This document shows, piece after piece, positions 1 through 8,385 of a DNA stretch of 36,291 nt. Source of the DNA: Gallionella sp. (GTDB lineage: Bacteria > Pseudomonadota > Gammaproteobacteria > Burkholderiales > Gallionellaceae); contig JAUSNM010000033.1 of NCBI GenBank assembly GCA_030645535.1, positions 1 to 36,291 of the forward strand. Reading direction: 5' to 3'. The notes under the pieces were generated by a model. That model ran no database searches, was not told the DNA's origin, and saw only the letters and a program-made list of their open reading frames with translations. The translations under genes and the position numbers were made by a program. Positions within the stretch are counted from its first letter, which is position 1. Each line of letters opens with the position of its first letter.

Positions 1-471
1 GTGATCCGCCGCATCCATCAGGTTAAAGAGGCGCTAAAGGGAAAAATAAAACTGGTCTATCTGGAAGACTACGGCATTGAACTTGCGAAACTGCTTACCG
101 CAGGCGTGGATCTGTGGCTCAACACGCCGCAGCCACCACTCGAAGCCTCAGGCACCAGCGGCATGAAAGCCGCCGTCAACGGCGTGCCCTCGTTCAGCAT
201 ACTGGACGGCTGGTGGGTCGAAGGCTGCATCGAAGGCGTGACCGGCTGGGCGATAGGCGCAGACAATGATGCCGCCATGGGCAGCCGCGATTCCCGCGCC
301 GAGGATGCCCAGGCGCTCTACAACAAGCTTGAGATGATCATCCTGCCCATGTACTGCCACGAGCCTGACCGCTATGCCGAAGTGATGCGCCATGCGATTG
401 CGCTCAACGCATCGTTCTTCAACACCGAGCGGATGCTCTCTCAATACATCACCCGAGCCTATTTCAAGTGA
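1..471 (+). CDS. glgP: Alpha-glucan phosphorylase (GT35), C-terminal part, cut by window edge
   Basis: The reading frame is open from the first base, so the N-terminal part lies outside the window and the GTG at position 1 is probably not the true start. The 156 visible residues carry the hallmark of retaining alpha-glucan phosphorylases: the stretch [14 protein letters not shown], whose lysine (visible residue 56) is the expected pyridoxal-phosphate lysine, preceded by GVDLWLNTP and followed by LDGWWVEG. Such enzymes act in the cytosol and release glucose-1-phosphate from glycogen or maltodextrin. The C-terminus ends about 100 residues after the PLP lysine, as in short-form bacterial and archaeal phosphorylases, whereas the second phosphorylase of this window (19028-21571) continues much further. 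Family assignment is secure. The glucan substrate is inferred. Confidence 0.88.
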   Translation: MIRRIHQVKEALKGKIKLVYLEDYGIELAKLLTAGVDLWLNTPQPPLEASGTSGMKAAVNGVPSFSILDGWWVEGCIEGVTGWAIGADNDAAMGSRDSRAEDAQALYNKLEMIILPMYCHEPDRYAEVMRHAIALNASFFNTERMLSQYITRAYFK

Positions 472-801
472 AGACAACCGTGGCGGAATATCAATGGGGT
501 AAGAATAAAACCAGTACATTTCGGGTCGGGTTCTGCACCCGGCCAGAGACTGCTATCCGGAGACCGGAAAAAATTGTCGCGATCGCAAAGCTTCAACGAC
601 TGGTTCATGACTGACGATATTGCATCGTCGCAGTCGGCAAGGTGCCAGTTGCAGACATGCGCGGCTACCCGTAATCTCATTCACCTGTGAAAGCTCCAAA
701 TTGGAGGGCAATACCGGTTCCATTTACATGGCGTAGCGACGACTTGCGCGCTTACCTGGCCAAAGCCGCAGGCTGATCGGTCCAATAACTATTAGCCCCC
801 A
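472..801. other. 330-bp intergenic spacer, no gene recognised
   Basis: Between the phosphorylase stop and the hydrolase start I see no credible coding frame, tRNA or strong promoter. There are short self-complementary stretches, for example CCGG-AGA-CCGG near 556-566, but no U-tract that would make a convincing terminator. Open frames on the minus strand here have no recognisable protein features and look incidental. Confidence 0.5.
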
Positions 802-1416
802 ATGCACACACCAACCAAGCTCATATTTCTGCCCGGTGCTGCCGGAAGCCCGAACTTCTGGCGGCCGGTCTCCGGTCTGCTGGCGCATCCTGCCTCGCGC
901 ACGTTGCTGGGCTGGCCCGGGTTCGGCCATGTGCCTGCCGATCCCGATGTGCGCGGCATGAAAGACCTCGTGGCCCTGGTCCTCAAAGAAATGGATCAGC
1001 CCTGTGCGCTGATCGCGCAGTCGATGGGTGGTGTCATTGCCGTGCAGGCGGCGCTTAAGCACCCGGAGCTGCTTACGCACCTCGTGCTCGCAGTCACCTC
1101 GGGCGGCGTGGATATGTCCGCCCTGCATGCGGAGGACTGGCGCCCGTCGTTTTGGGCGGCCAACCCGGCGGCTCCGCCGTGGTTCGCTGATTACCACGAG
1201 GATTTGTCCGGCCGCATCGACTCCATTCGCGTGCCAACATTGCTGCTGTGGGGCGATGCCGACCCCATCAGCCCCGTGGCAGTGGGCACGTATTTGCAGA
1301 AGCTGCTTCCCCGTGGCAGCCTGCGTGTGCTGCACGGCGGCAAGCACGACCTTGTCGTCAAGCTTGCGCCGGACGTTGCGCGGCTGATTGATGAGCATCT
1401 TAGGAATGTAACCTGA
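802..1416 (+). CDS. Small alpha/beta-hydrolase fold protein
   Basis: A 204-residue cytosolic alpha/beta hydrolase. The N-terminus has the strand and oxyanion turn LIFLPGAAG typical of the fold. The nucleophile elbow is AQSMGG with the serine at residue 74, which replaces the usual first glycine of G-x-S-x-G by alanine. The acid lies in LWGDADPISP (Asp152 or Asp154) and the catalytic histidine in GGKHDLV (His182), so the triad appears complete. The cap domain is very short, since the protein is well below the usual 250-300 residues. No good Shine-Dalgarno sequence precedes the ATG. The substrate cannot be deduced; an esterase or a pimeloyl-ACP esterase-like enzyme are both possible. It follows the phosphorylase after 330 bp and need not be co-transcribed. 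Confidence 0.8.
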   Translation: MHTPTKLIFLPGAAGSPNFWRPVSGLLAHPASRTLLGWPGFGHVPADPDVRGMKDLVALVLKEMDQPCALIAQSMGGVIAVQAALKHPELLTHLVLAVTSGGVDMSALHAEDWRPSFWAANPAAPPWFADYHEDLSGRIDSIRVPTLLLWGDADPISPVAVGTYLQKLLPRGSLRVLHGGKHDLVVKLAPDVARLIDEHLRNVT

Positions 1417-1540
1417 ACCAGGCGGGTTGCCCGTTAACGGTGGAACAGCGGACACCGCCGGGTAGCATGCCGAACGGGCAAGGGTCGGCCAAAACGAATA
1501 TTTCCCTCCTGCGCAGGCTCGTTTGCTCTTCTCTCTCGAC

Positions 1541-1571
1541 TTGATGCGCTCCTTAGCCAGTTTATGTAAAC
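1541..1571 (+). promoter_or_regulatory. Candidate sigma70 promoter with overlapping inverted repeat
   Basis: TTGATG (1541-1546) and TATGTA (1563-1568) are spaced by 16 bp, 31 bp upstream of the ATG at 1599. The -10 region lies inside a perfect small inverted repeat, GTTTA-TG-TAAAC (1560-1571), which could be an operator. The Shine-Dalgarno AGGAAG follows further downstream. The call rests on sequence resemblance alone. Confidence 0.35.
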
Positions 1572-1598
1572 TACACGTTTTTTAGGAAGCAAGTTCCA

Positions 1599-2141
1599 AT
1601 GGAAAACACCCCCACTCTTCAGGCAGATGACGCTGCCGAGCGCATCGTTCGACATTTCCAGGCTAATGGATTTGCCGGCATATCGGAGGCTCTCATTATT
1701 CGGATACGTCTGAGGGAGGGCGATCGGACGGAAGTTGATGCAGCATTCGAAGCCGCGTTGGATCAAGAGGAAATGCCCCCCGTACACCAGTGTTTCGAGA
1801 TCCACCCCTTCGGGCATTTCTCGGATTTCCGCAGCTTTACTGAGGCGAAGTCAGCCATTCAATCGGACTTTACCGTAGGCCTTCGCATTGAGGTTCCAAG
1901 AGTATTCTTCGATCCGGCTCCTGTCGTGATTGATGATGCCTTAGCGAGCGGCACTAAATACGATGTGATGATGAAACTCAGAGACAACGTCGACGGGTAC
2001 GCTATTGGCATTCTGCTGAATGATCCGGATGCCTCGTTCCTCGACTATATCGGAACCCATCACGGAAACGATTGGCAAAAGATCATGGGCGAATTCGAAA
2101 TCACCACCCTGTCCTTAGATTCTGAAATTGATCTGCTCTGA
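1599..2141 (+). CDS. Hypothetical acidic protein, 180 aa
   Basis: I do not recognise this protein. It is 180 residues, acidic, with no signal peptide, no membrane segment and no cysteine-rich or nucleotide-binding motif. The middle contains a His/Phe-rich patch (CFEIHPFGHFSDF, about residues 65-77), and the last third has alternating hydrophobic residues that could form a beta-sheet domain. AGGAAG nine bases before the ATG and an upstream promoter-like pair support real expression. The gene stands alone, with the aminopeptidase gene converging on it from the other strand after 180 bp. It may be an orphan or a lineage-restricted gene; no function is proposed. Confidence 0.6.
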   Translation: MENTPTLQADDAAERIVRHFQANGFAGISEALIIRIRLREGDRTEVDAAFEAALDQEEMPPVHQCFEIHPFGHFSDFRSFTEAKSAIQSDFTVGLRIEVPRVFFDPAPVVIDDALASGTKYDVMMKLRDNVDGYAIGILLNDPDASFLDYIGTHHGNDWQKIMGEFEITTLSLDSEIDLL

Positions 2142-2321
2142 CCGATACGATCACAAGCCGATATCTGTTTGGCTAATCGAATATCACCGTTGTTTCGACG
2201 GCAGCTGGTGATGGCCGGCTGCTATGCGGCGATCTGAATAACTGACTCGAATAAAAATCGCCAAGGGCAGCCAACTGAATCAGATTTCCCAAGAGCGACC
2301 GCCTGTGAGCGGATGCTGGTT

Positions 2322-3626
2322 TCAACTGCCGAAAGCCGCCGCCAGGGCTGCAATCATGTAAGCGTGGTCATTGACACCTGCGCTCTCTCGCGCGCTATGC
2401 ATCGCCCACATGGGCGAGCCGACGTCCACGCTGGCAACGCCCAGCTGTGCCGCCACCATGGGACCGATGGTACTGCCGCACCCCAGGTCGCTGCGATGCG
2501 CGTACTGCTGGTATGGCACCCCGGCCTTCTCGCAAAGCCCCATGAAGCGGGCCGCCGTTTCCGCGTTGGTGGTGTAGCGCTGGTTGACGTTGGTCTTGAT
2601 GACCGGCCCGCCGTTCACCATCACTTTGTGGTCAGGTTCATAGGCCGCCGGAAAATTCGGATTGTAGGCATGGGCCATGTCGGCGCTGATGAAGAAACTG
2701 CGGGCCATCGCACGGCGCCTGTCCTCCTCGTCCAGCTCCGCCTGTAAACCGATGCGGGTCAGCACGTCGGCAATGAAACTGCCGCCGGCCCCGCTGGCGC
2801 TCTCGCTGCCGACCTCCTCGTGGTCGAAGAAGGCCGCCACACAGGTGGCCGTCGGCTGCCCGGTCGCAATCAGTGCAGTGAGGGCAGCATGTAAGGACGC
2901 CAGATTGTCCAACTGACTGTCGGCAATAAACTCTTCGTTCGCGCCCCACAGGCAGCCCTTCTGCACGTCATAGACGGCCAGCTCCCAGCTCAGCAGGTCT
3001 GCCGCCTCCGCCTGCACGGCATCGGCCAACAGCCGGCGCAAGTGTGCCTCGGCGTCGTCTCCTTTGCCAAGCTGCCCCAGAATCAACGGCAGTTCGGTCT
3101 GTTTGTTGAGCTTCAGACCCTGTTCATTCACTTCCCGGTTCATGTGGATCGCCAGGTTTGGCAGTCGCAGCAGCGCTCGGTCGAAGCTGAGCAGCCGCGT
3201 TTCCTGATTCGTCCCGCGGCGCAACACGACGCGCCCGGCCAGGCTCAAGTCCCGGTCGGTGAACGTGGCCAGTATTGGTCCGCCATAAACTTCAACCCCC
3301 AGGCGCGCAAGGCCATCGCCGGCCAGGGCCGCCCTCGGCTTGAGCCTTAACCCCGGAGAATCGGTATGGGCACCGACAATGCGAAAGCCGGTTTCCGCCA
3401 ACGGCTGACTGCCCGGCACGAATGCAATCATCGACGCACCACCGCGCACTACGTAATAGCGCCCACCCGCTGCCAGTTGCCACCGCCCTCCCTCATCAAG
3501 GCGGGTGAAACCGTGCGCCAGCAGGCGCTCCTCGGCACTCGCCACTGCGTGCCAGGGACTTGGGCTGGCGTCGATGAAGTCGATCAGTTCACGGGCGAAG
3601 GTTCGGGCTTGGGTGATCACAGGCAT
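2322..3626 (-). CDS. apeB: M18 family aspartyl aminopeptidase
   Basis: A 434-residue metallo-aminopeptidase of family M18, cytosolic, which removes N-terminal (often acidic) residues from peptides. The binuclear zinc-site motifs of M18 are visible in order: GAHTDSPGLRLKP (His87, Asp89), DHEEVGSESASGAGG, FISADMAHAYNPNF, AHRSDLGCGSTIGP and the late SPMWAMHSARES histidine. The frame stays open for 85 more codons upstream, but the family-like N-terminus PVITQARTFARELIDFID follows the ATG at 3624-3626, so I chose that start. The upstream codons have no family similarity. No clear Shine-Dalgarno is present. The gene is monocistronic on the minus strand, divergent from the Atm1-type exporter. The length fits the family. 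Confidence 0.93.
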   Translation of the reverse strand: MPVITQARTFARELIDFIDASPSPWHAVASAEERLLAHGFTRLDEGGRWQLAAGGRYYVVRGGASMIAFVPGSQPLAETGFRIVGAHTDSPGLRLKPRAALAGDGLARLGVEVYGGPILATFTDRDLSLAGRVVLRRGTNQETRLLSFDRALLRLPNLAIHMNREVNEQGLKLNKQTELPLILGQLGKGDDAEAHLRRLLADAVQAEAADLLSWELAVYDVQKGCLWGANEEFIADSQLDNLASLHAALTALIATGQPTATCVAAFFDHEEVGSESASGAGGSFIADVLTRIGLQAELDEEDRRRAMARSFFISADMAHAYNPNFPAAYEPDHKVMVNGGPVIKTNVNQRYTTNAETAARFMGLCEKAGVPYQQYAHRSDLGCGSTIGPMVAAQLGVASVDVGSPMWAMHSARESAGVNDHAYMIAALAAAFGS

Positions 3627-3788
3627 AGCGGGTACAGTGAAAGTTAATGTAGGGGGAAGTATACAAGATGAGATACGCCTGGCGCGCGACCTCTTCGAAC
3701 TGTCCTTGATGCCGATACTGAATTGCCCCAAAGCTGATGACGCAGTGCGGCGGTAATTACCATAACCTACACCTGCGATTGAGGGTGT

Positions 3789-3922
3789 CCTGAATTTTGC
3801 ATAAATCGCCTTCAGTGCGATTGCATCGTTTGTAGTGCCATTTTTTACGAATTTTTTCCTGTATAAATTCTGCCATATCAAATAGTTGCTGAGATATTCG
3901 CCCTATTTATGCAATATTCAGG
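3789..3922. mobile_element. MITE-like 134-bp element with 18-bp inverted ends
   Basis: The 347-bp spacer between apeB and the exporter contains two 18-bp arms in inverse orientation: CCTGAATTTTGCATAAAT (3789-3806) and ATTTATGCAATATTCAGG (3905-3922). They match at 17 of 18 positions. The interior is AT-rich with no coding frame, and no flanking target duplication is visible. This shape suggests a miniature inverted-repeat element or the collapsed ends of an insertion sequence. It may supply promoter sequence to the exporter gene that starts 51 bp downstream. I see nothing else in the rest of the spacer. Confidence 0.5.
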
Positions 3923-3973
3923 CTGGCGTTATTAAGGTAACATCCTTAATCAGTCCAATTACGCCCCCGCCCG

Positions 3974-5830
3974 ATGTCACAATCCCCGCATTCTCCATCT
4001 TTTGATCCTTCTGAAAGCGCATCAGCGCAGCAAACTGATTTGCGTTCAATCGGCCGTCTGTTTCCCTATCTGTGGGAGTTTCGCGGACGGGTTTTGCTGT
4101 CGCTGGCCCTGTTGCTGGGTGCCAAGTTAGCTTCAGTGACCGTACCACTGGTACTAAAAGAAATCATCGACTCGCTGGGCAAGTCTCAGGCCAGCCTGGT
4201 TTTACCACTGACCCTGATCATCGCTTACGGGATATTGCGTTTTTCCAGTACCACCTTCGCCGATCTGCGCGATGTGGTGTTTGCCAAGGTAACCCAGCGT
4301 GCCATGCGCCGCGTAAGCATGGCGGTCTTCCAGCACTTACACGCCCTGTCCCTGCGTTTTCATCTGGAGCGCCAGACAGGCGGAATCACACGCGACATTG
4401 AACGCGGTTCCAAAGCAATCTCCAGCCTGGTGGGATTTTTGCTGTTTCGCATCACACCCACTGTGCTGGAAATACTGATGGTGGCAGTCATTCTGTTCGT
4501 CAAGCTGGATTGGGTGTTCGGACTGATCACGCTGGTGACGCTGGCTGCATACATCGGTTTTACAGTCACCATTACCGACTGGCGCACTCAGTTTGTGCGC
4601 CGCGCCAACACGCTGGACTCAGAGGCCTATGGCCGTGCCATCGACAGCCTGTTGAATTATGAAACGGTGAAATATTTTGGTAACGAGCGATATGAGGCAG
4701 CACGTTACGACAACAGTCTGGCGGAGTGGGAAGAAGTCGCTTTGCAATCGCAGCGTTCACTCGGGCTTCTGAATGCGGCACAGGCCGGCACGATCGCGAT
4801 CGGCGTCACACTGATGATCATACGTGCAGCAAACGGCGTGCTTGAAGGCACCCTCACACTGGGCGACTTGGTGATGGTCAACGCCTTTCTGTTGCAAATG
4901 TTCCAGCCTTTAAGTTTTCTGGGGGTGATGTACCGCCAGATCAAACAATCTGTCACTGACGTAGAGCGCATGTTTACCTTGTTGCTGCGCCCGAGGGAAA
5001 TTGAAGATGCACCCGATGCCGGCAAGTTATCCGTGCACGGTGGTGAAGTTACGTTCGAACATGTCAATTTTTCCTACAACGCCGATCGTCCTATTCTGCA
5101 TGATGTGAGTTTCACGATACCGGCCGGTAAAACCCTGGCCGTAGTGGGTACGAGTGGTGCAGGAAAATCAACTTTGGCCCGTTTACTGTTTCGCTTTTAT
5201 GACGTCAATGAAGGCAGCATCCTGATAGATGGTCAGGACATACGGCGCGTTACTCAGGAAAGTCTGCGTGCAGCCATCGGCGTGGTGCCACAGGATACGG
5301 TGTTATTCAACGACAGCATTTACTACAACATTGCTTATGGCAGGCCCAGCGCCACACGCGATGAAGTGATCGACGCTGCCCGCGCCGCGCATATCCTGAC
5401 GTTTATCGTATCCTTGCCGCAAGGCTGGGAAACGATAGTAGGTGAAAGAGGCCTTAAACTTTCCGGCGGCGAAAAACAACGCGTCGCCATCGCACGCACT
5501 TTGCTGAAAAATCCGGCAATTCTGATTCTCGACGAAGCCACCTCCGCACTCGATACAAAAACCGAAAAAGCCATACAGGCCGAACTGCTGGAAATTGCTA
5601 AAAATCGCACCAGCCTGATCATCGCTCACCGCTTGTCCACCGTGGTGGAAGCCGATGAAATACTGGTGATCGAAGCCGGACGCATAGTCGAGCGCGGGCG
5701 ACATACTGAATTGCTGGCACAAAACGGTGTGTACGCACTGATGTGGGCGATGCAGCAACAGGCGGAAGAAGAAAAGCGGGTGGACTTCCCAGACACGCCC
5801 GGCGGGCAGCCTGCGGCAGCCGCTGATTAG
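3974..5830 (+). CDS. Atm1-type ABC exporter, fused membrane and ATPase domains
   Basis: A 618-residue half-transporter with an N-terminal six-helix exporter domain (about residues 30-330) and a C-terminal ATPase. The Walker A motif is GTSGAGKST (392-400), the signature is LSGGE (496-500), and the Walker B/D-loop is ILDEATSALD (about 519-528), followed by the H-loop IIAHRLST. The sequence before the ATPase, with LQMFQPLSFLG and the YRQIKQS segment, is typical of the Atm1/ABCB7 group. Bacterial members export glutathione-linked or metal-thiol compounds from the cytosol across the inner membrane. No glutathione-handling gene is adjacent, so the substrate is only inferred from the family. The gene stops with TAG and appears monocistronic. 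Confidence 0.9.
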   Translation: MSQSPHSPSFDPSESASAQQTDLRSIGRLFPYLWEFRGRVLLSLALLLGAKLASVTVPLVLKEIIDSLGKSQASLVLPLTLIIAYGILRFSSTTFADLRDVVFAKVTQRAMRRVSMAVFQHLHALSLRFHLERQTGGITRDIERGSKAISSLVGFLLFRITPTVLEILMVAVILFVKLDWVFGLITLVTLAAYIGFTVTITDWRTQFVRRANTLDSEAYGRAIDSLLNYETVKYFGNERYEAARYDNSLAEWEEVALQSQRSLGLLNAAQAGTIAIGVTLMIIRAANGVLEGTLTLGDLVMVNAFLLQMFQPLSFLGVMYRQIKQSVTDVERMFTLLLRPREIEDAPDAGKLSVHGGEVTFEHVNFSYNADRPILHDVSFTIPAGKTLAVVGTSGAGKSTLARLLFRFYDVNEGSILIDGQDIRRVTQESLRAAIGVVPQDTVLFNDSIYYNIAYGRPSATRDEVIDAARAAHILTFIVSLPQGWETIVGERGLKLSGGEKQRVAIARTLLKNPAILILDEATSALDTKTEKAIQAELLEIAKNRTSLIIAHRLSTVVEADEILVIEAGRIVERGRHTELLAQNGVYALMWAMQQQAEEEKRVDFPDTPGGQPAAAAD

Positions 5831-5930
5831 CGCCGTTGACCGACCGCTTTGCGGAAAAACCAAAGGCAGGTTTGTTTCGTTGCTGCACGTGCCCGGTGAC
5901 TTCTTCAGGGCAGGCAGTTAGCGCAGACGA

Positions 5931-5958
5931 TCAGGTAATCAGGTAATCAGGTAATCAG
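5931..5958. repeat. Tandem octamer repeat
   Basis: The octamer TCAGGTAA occurs three times head to tail and is followed by a partial fourth copy (TCAG). It sits in the spacer after the exporter gene and is not in a coding frame. Such a short array can vary in copy number by replication slippage. Confidence 0.8.
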
Positions 5959-6011
5959 CGTTCAAGCTTCATGTTCACGGTATCCAAACAGCATGGGAAA
6001 TTACGGCGGCA

Positions 6012-6500
6012 TCACGGATTGCTTTTCGGGACGACGACGATGCCGCCGAGCTTCTTGCGCAACTCGAGCGGCCTGGCTATCCCGCGCAGCGGCTCCAGGG
6101 ATGCACCCGTACCGACGACCGTGACGTCGCCATAGTTAAGGATGCGGCCCGTCAGGCTCTGGTTAACATGCAGACTCTCCACCTTGTTGAGGTTCATCTC
6201 GACCGTGTCGCGCGACAAGAGTCCGCGCTTCGTGATAATTCGCCTGTCGGTCAGGACCAGTTCAGTGGTTTGTCGCCGGATGACCGCGAAAAGTATCACG
6301 GCGATGCCTGCCACCAGCGGTATCGCATCCATAGCAAGCGACGCACCTGTGTGGTTCTCGGTGGCGATGTAAGCGCCGGGAGCCGCCAGCAGGACGATGC
6401 CGCCTGCGAGGTAAGATGTGAAAAACTTCCAATGGGAAACAGAAGCGCGGTAGACGATTCGTTCCCCCTCAGCTAATACAGAATCAACGTAGGAACTCAT
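6012..6500 (-). CDS. Membrane protein with bacterial PH domain (YdbS-like)
   Basis: A 162-residue membrane protein. Two hydrophobic segments (about residues 27-47 and 59-75) form a hairpin near the N-terminus. They are followed by a bacterial PH domain (bPH_2 type) beginning TTELVLTDRRIITKRGLL and continuing through NLNKVESLHV and GRILNYGDVTVVG, which is the characteristic pattern of the YdbS/YdbT-related family. The role of such domains is poorly known; they probably bind lipid or protein at the inner membrane. The start at 6500 is well supported by AAGGGGAG just upstream. It lies downstream of the dipZ operon but has its own ribosome site and is separated from dipZ by a gene remnant. Confidence 0.85.
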   Translation of the reverse strand: MSSYVDSVLAEGERIVYRASVSHWKFFTSYLAGGIVLLAAPGAYIATENHTGASLAMDAIPLVAGIAVILFAVIRRQTTELVLTDRRIITKRGLLSRDTVEMNLNKVESLHVNQSLTGRILNYGDVTVVGTGASLEPLRGIARPLELRKKLGGIVVVPKSNP

Positions 6501-6586
6501 GGTCTCCCCTTTGGTATAGCGCAGCGATTATGCGTAGCTCGAAGTTTATACTTAATCGCTGTTGGATCAAACGCATTGACTGCAGT

Positions 6587-6682
6587 TTACCGGATGGTCG
6601 CGCCGCCATCGACCGTGATGATTGCGCCTGGCATCAGGCTGCCGCTGAATAAATAATTACGGACATGTTTGATGCCTGGCAT
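6587..6682 (-). pseudogene. C-terminal remnant of a short-chain dehydrogenase/reductase
   Basis: The minus strand encodes 31 residues from an ATG, ending in SGSLMPGAIITVDGGATIR and a stop. This is the usual C-terminal end of SDR-family oxidoreductases, where the pattern TG-x-x-hydrophobic-x-VDGG closes the protein. No Rossmann-fold part or catalytic Tyr-x-x-x-Lys is present upstream, because dipZ begins its coding end at 6700. The fragment is therefore the leftover of a deleted gene and is probably not functional. Confidence 0.65.
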
Positions 6683-6699
6683 GGTGACACTCCTTGAAA

Positions 6700-8379
6700 T
6701 CAGCCGAAGGTGAAGGCGAACGCCTCTGCATCGGCATCCAGAAATTCAATGCGGAAAGTGTGAACTGCTATTTTTCCGCTTTGCCGGATGAGCTGGTACA
6801 GCCGCTGTTCGCGGATCACCCCGAAGCCTTGTGCGTCAATATCCGCGCCGTGATCCAAACCCGGGGCGAACCCGTCCAGCGTGACCTTGAAACGCACGGG
6901 TTTGCCGCTCTGCGAACCCAGCACCAGATGCAGATCTCGTCCCCGGAAGCGGTAACTGACAGCCCCGCCGGATGCTTGCAGGGCGGCGGCTTCATCAGAT
7001 ATCAGCCACTTGCCGCTTAAGCCCCATTGGTTCAGCTTGAGCGCGCGCGGTGAACTGTACTGCACTGCCACGTTTTGTATAACCTGCTCCGGGGAGGCCA
7101 GATTTTGCTGGCGCGCATAACCCAGATAAGTTTCCGGCGAGCGCTCCATATCCGCAGCAGCTAGCGTTGCCCCCGCCCCCGCCACTTGCACCGGCTCATC
7201 TGCTGTCGCCAGCTGGCCGGCTTCCTTCAGCAAGGTCCGGATCATCTGCTCAGTTTCCCGGTACGCGCCTTCGCCGAAGTGCTGATGGCGAATCCGGCCT
7301 TGTGCGTCTATCAGGTAATGCGCGGGCCAGTATTCATTTTTAAATGCGTTCCAGATAGCGTATTGATTATCCATTGCCACCGGATAAGTTAAACCTAAAT
7401 CGCGGACAGCCTGCTCGACATTGTGCTGATCTTTCTCGAAGGCGAATTCCGGTGCATGTACGCCGATGATAACCAAACCCTGCGCGCGATATTTTTCATT
7501 CCAGGCTTTCAGGTAAGGCAGTGTGCGCAGACAGTTGATACATGAGTAAGTCCAGAAATCCACCAGCACAACCTTGCCGCGCAGCATCTCCGGGTTGAGC
7601 GGCTGAGAGTTCAGCCACTGAGTCGCACCGGTCAATGATGGCATTGCAGCGGGATCGGCGACCGGCCGGGTCACGGTCAATTGCGCAATCAATTTTTGCT
7701 CGGTGTTGGCGGTGCTTAAAAAAGTAAACTGTGACAGGAAGCGTGTATCCCAGCCCAGCGCGATGAACACCACGCCTGCCACGACAGCCACTCCCAAGCC
7801 CCGTCGCAGCCATTCCTCCGCTCCCAGACCGCGTTTCATCAGGCTGAACACCCGCGCGCCAGCCAGCAGGGCTACGCCTAACGAAGTCGCAGCCCCTGCG
7901 GCGAACACCAGCAGCAACATGGCGCTGTATAGATTCGCGCCGTTTAACGCCGCGCCTGCCAATACCAGTCCCAGGATCGGGCCTGCGCATGGCGCCCATA
8001 AGAAGCCGATTGCCACTCCCAGCAGCAACGAACCTTTGAGGTTTCCTTGCAGATCGGCATGTAGTTGCAAGCGCTCGCCCAGTGCTACAAACGGACGCAT
8101 CAGGCGCGCCGACAATGCGGGTGAAATCAGTGCCACCCCCAACAGCAATAGCAGCAACATTGCCGCATAACGGCCATATTGATTGACCTCGACCAGCCAG
8201 GCGCCGCCCACTGCCGCGACGCTTGCCAGCAGCGTGAAAGTCGCGGCCATGCCGAGCAGAATCGGCAGGCCGGAACGGCGGAAAGATTGATCCGGACGGG
8301 CAAAGATAAACGGCAATACCGGCAGCACGCACGGGCTGAAGATGGTCAGTACGCCACCGAGGTAGGCCAGTATCAGCAT
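6700..8379 (-). CDS. dipZ: DipZ-type thiol-disulfide protein: CcdA membrane domain fused to thioredoxin-like domain
   Basis: A 559-residue protein in three parts. Residues 1-215 form a CcdA-like membrane domain with its two conserved cysteines in SPCVLPVLPF (Cys17) and WAPCAGPILG (Cys131), which pass electrons across the inner membrane. Residues about 250-395 are a periplasmic TlpA/thioredoxin domain with the active-site pair CINC (near 279-282) in DFWTYSCINCLRTLPYL. The last 150 residues form a beta-rich C-terminal domain found in DipZ proteins. Such proteins supply reductant to periplasmic thiol enzymes. The gene begins 6 nt after the msrB stop, in one operon with it, so reduction of periplasmic MsrB is the likely job. 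It probably depends on translational coupling, since no strong Shine-Dalgarno is visible. Confidence 0.92.
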   Translation of the reverse strand: MLILAYLGGVLTIFSPCVLPVLPFIFARPDQSFRRSGLPILLGMAATFTLLASVAAVGGAWLVEVNQYGRYAAMLLLLLLGVALISPALSARLMRPFVALGERLQLHADLQGNLKGSLLLGVAIGFLWAPCAGPILGLVLAGAALNGANLYSAMLLLVFAAGAATSLGVALLAGARVFSLMKRGLGAEEWLRRGLGVAVVAGVVFIALGWDTRFLSQFTFLSTANTEQKLIAQLTVTRPVADPAAMPSLTGATQWLNSQPLNPEMLRGKVVLVDFWTYSCINCLRTLPYLKAWNEKYRAQGLVIIGVHAPEFAFEKDQHNVEQAVRDLGLTYPVAMDNQYAIWNAFKNEYWPAHYLIDAQGRIRHQHFGEGAYRETEQMIRTLLKEAGQLATADEPVQVAGAGATLAAADMERSPETYLGYARQQNLASPEQVIQNVAVQYSSPRALKLNQWGLSGKWLISDEAAALQASGGAVSYRFRGRDLHLVLGSQSGKPVRFKVTLDGFAPGLDHGADIDAQGFGVIREQRLYQLIRQSGKIAVHTFRIEFLDADAEAFAFTFG

Positions 8380-8385
8380 GATGCG

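Noticed and set aside
459..680. Minus-strand 73-codon frame in the first intergenic spacer.
   Set aside because: It overlaps the phosphorylase end, has no ribosome site and no recognisable motif.
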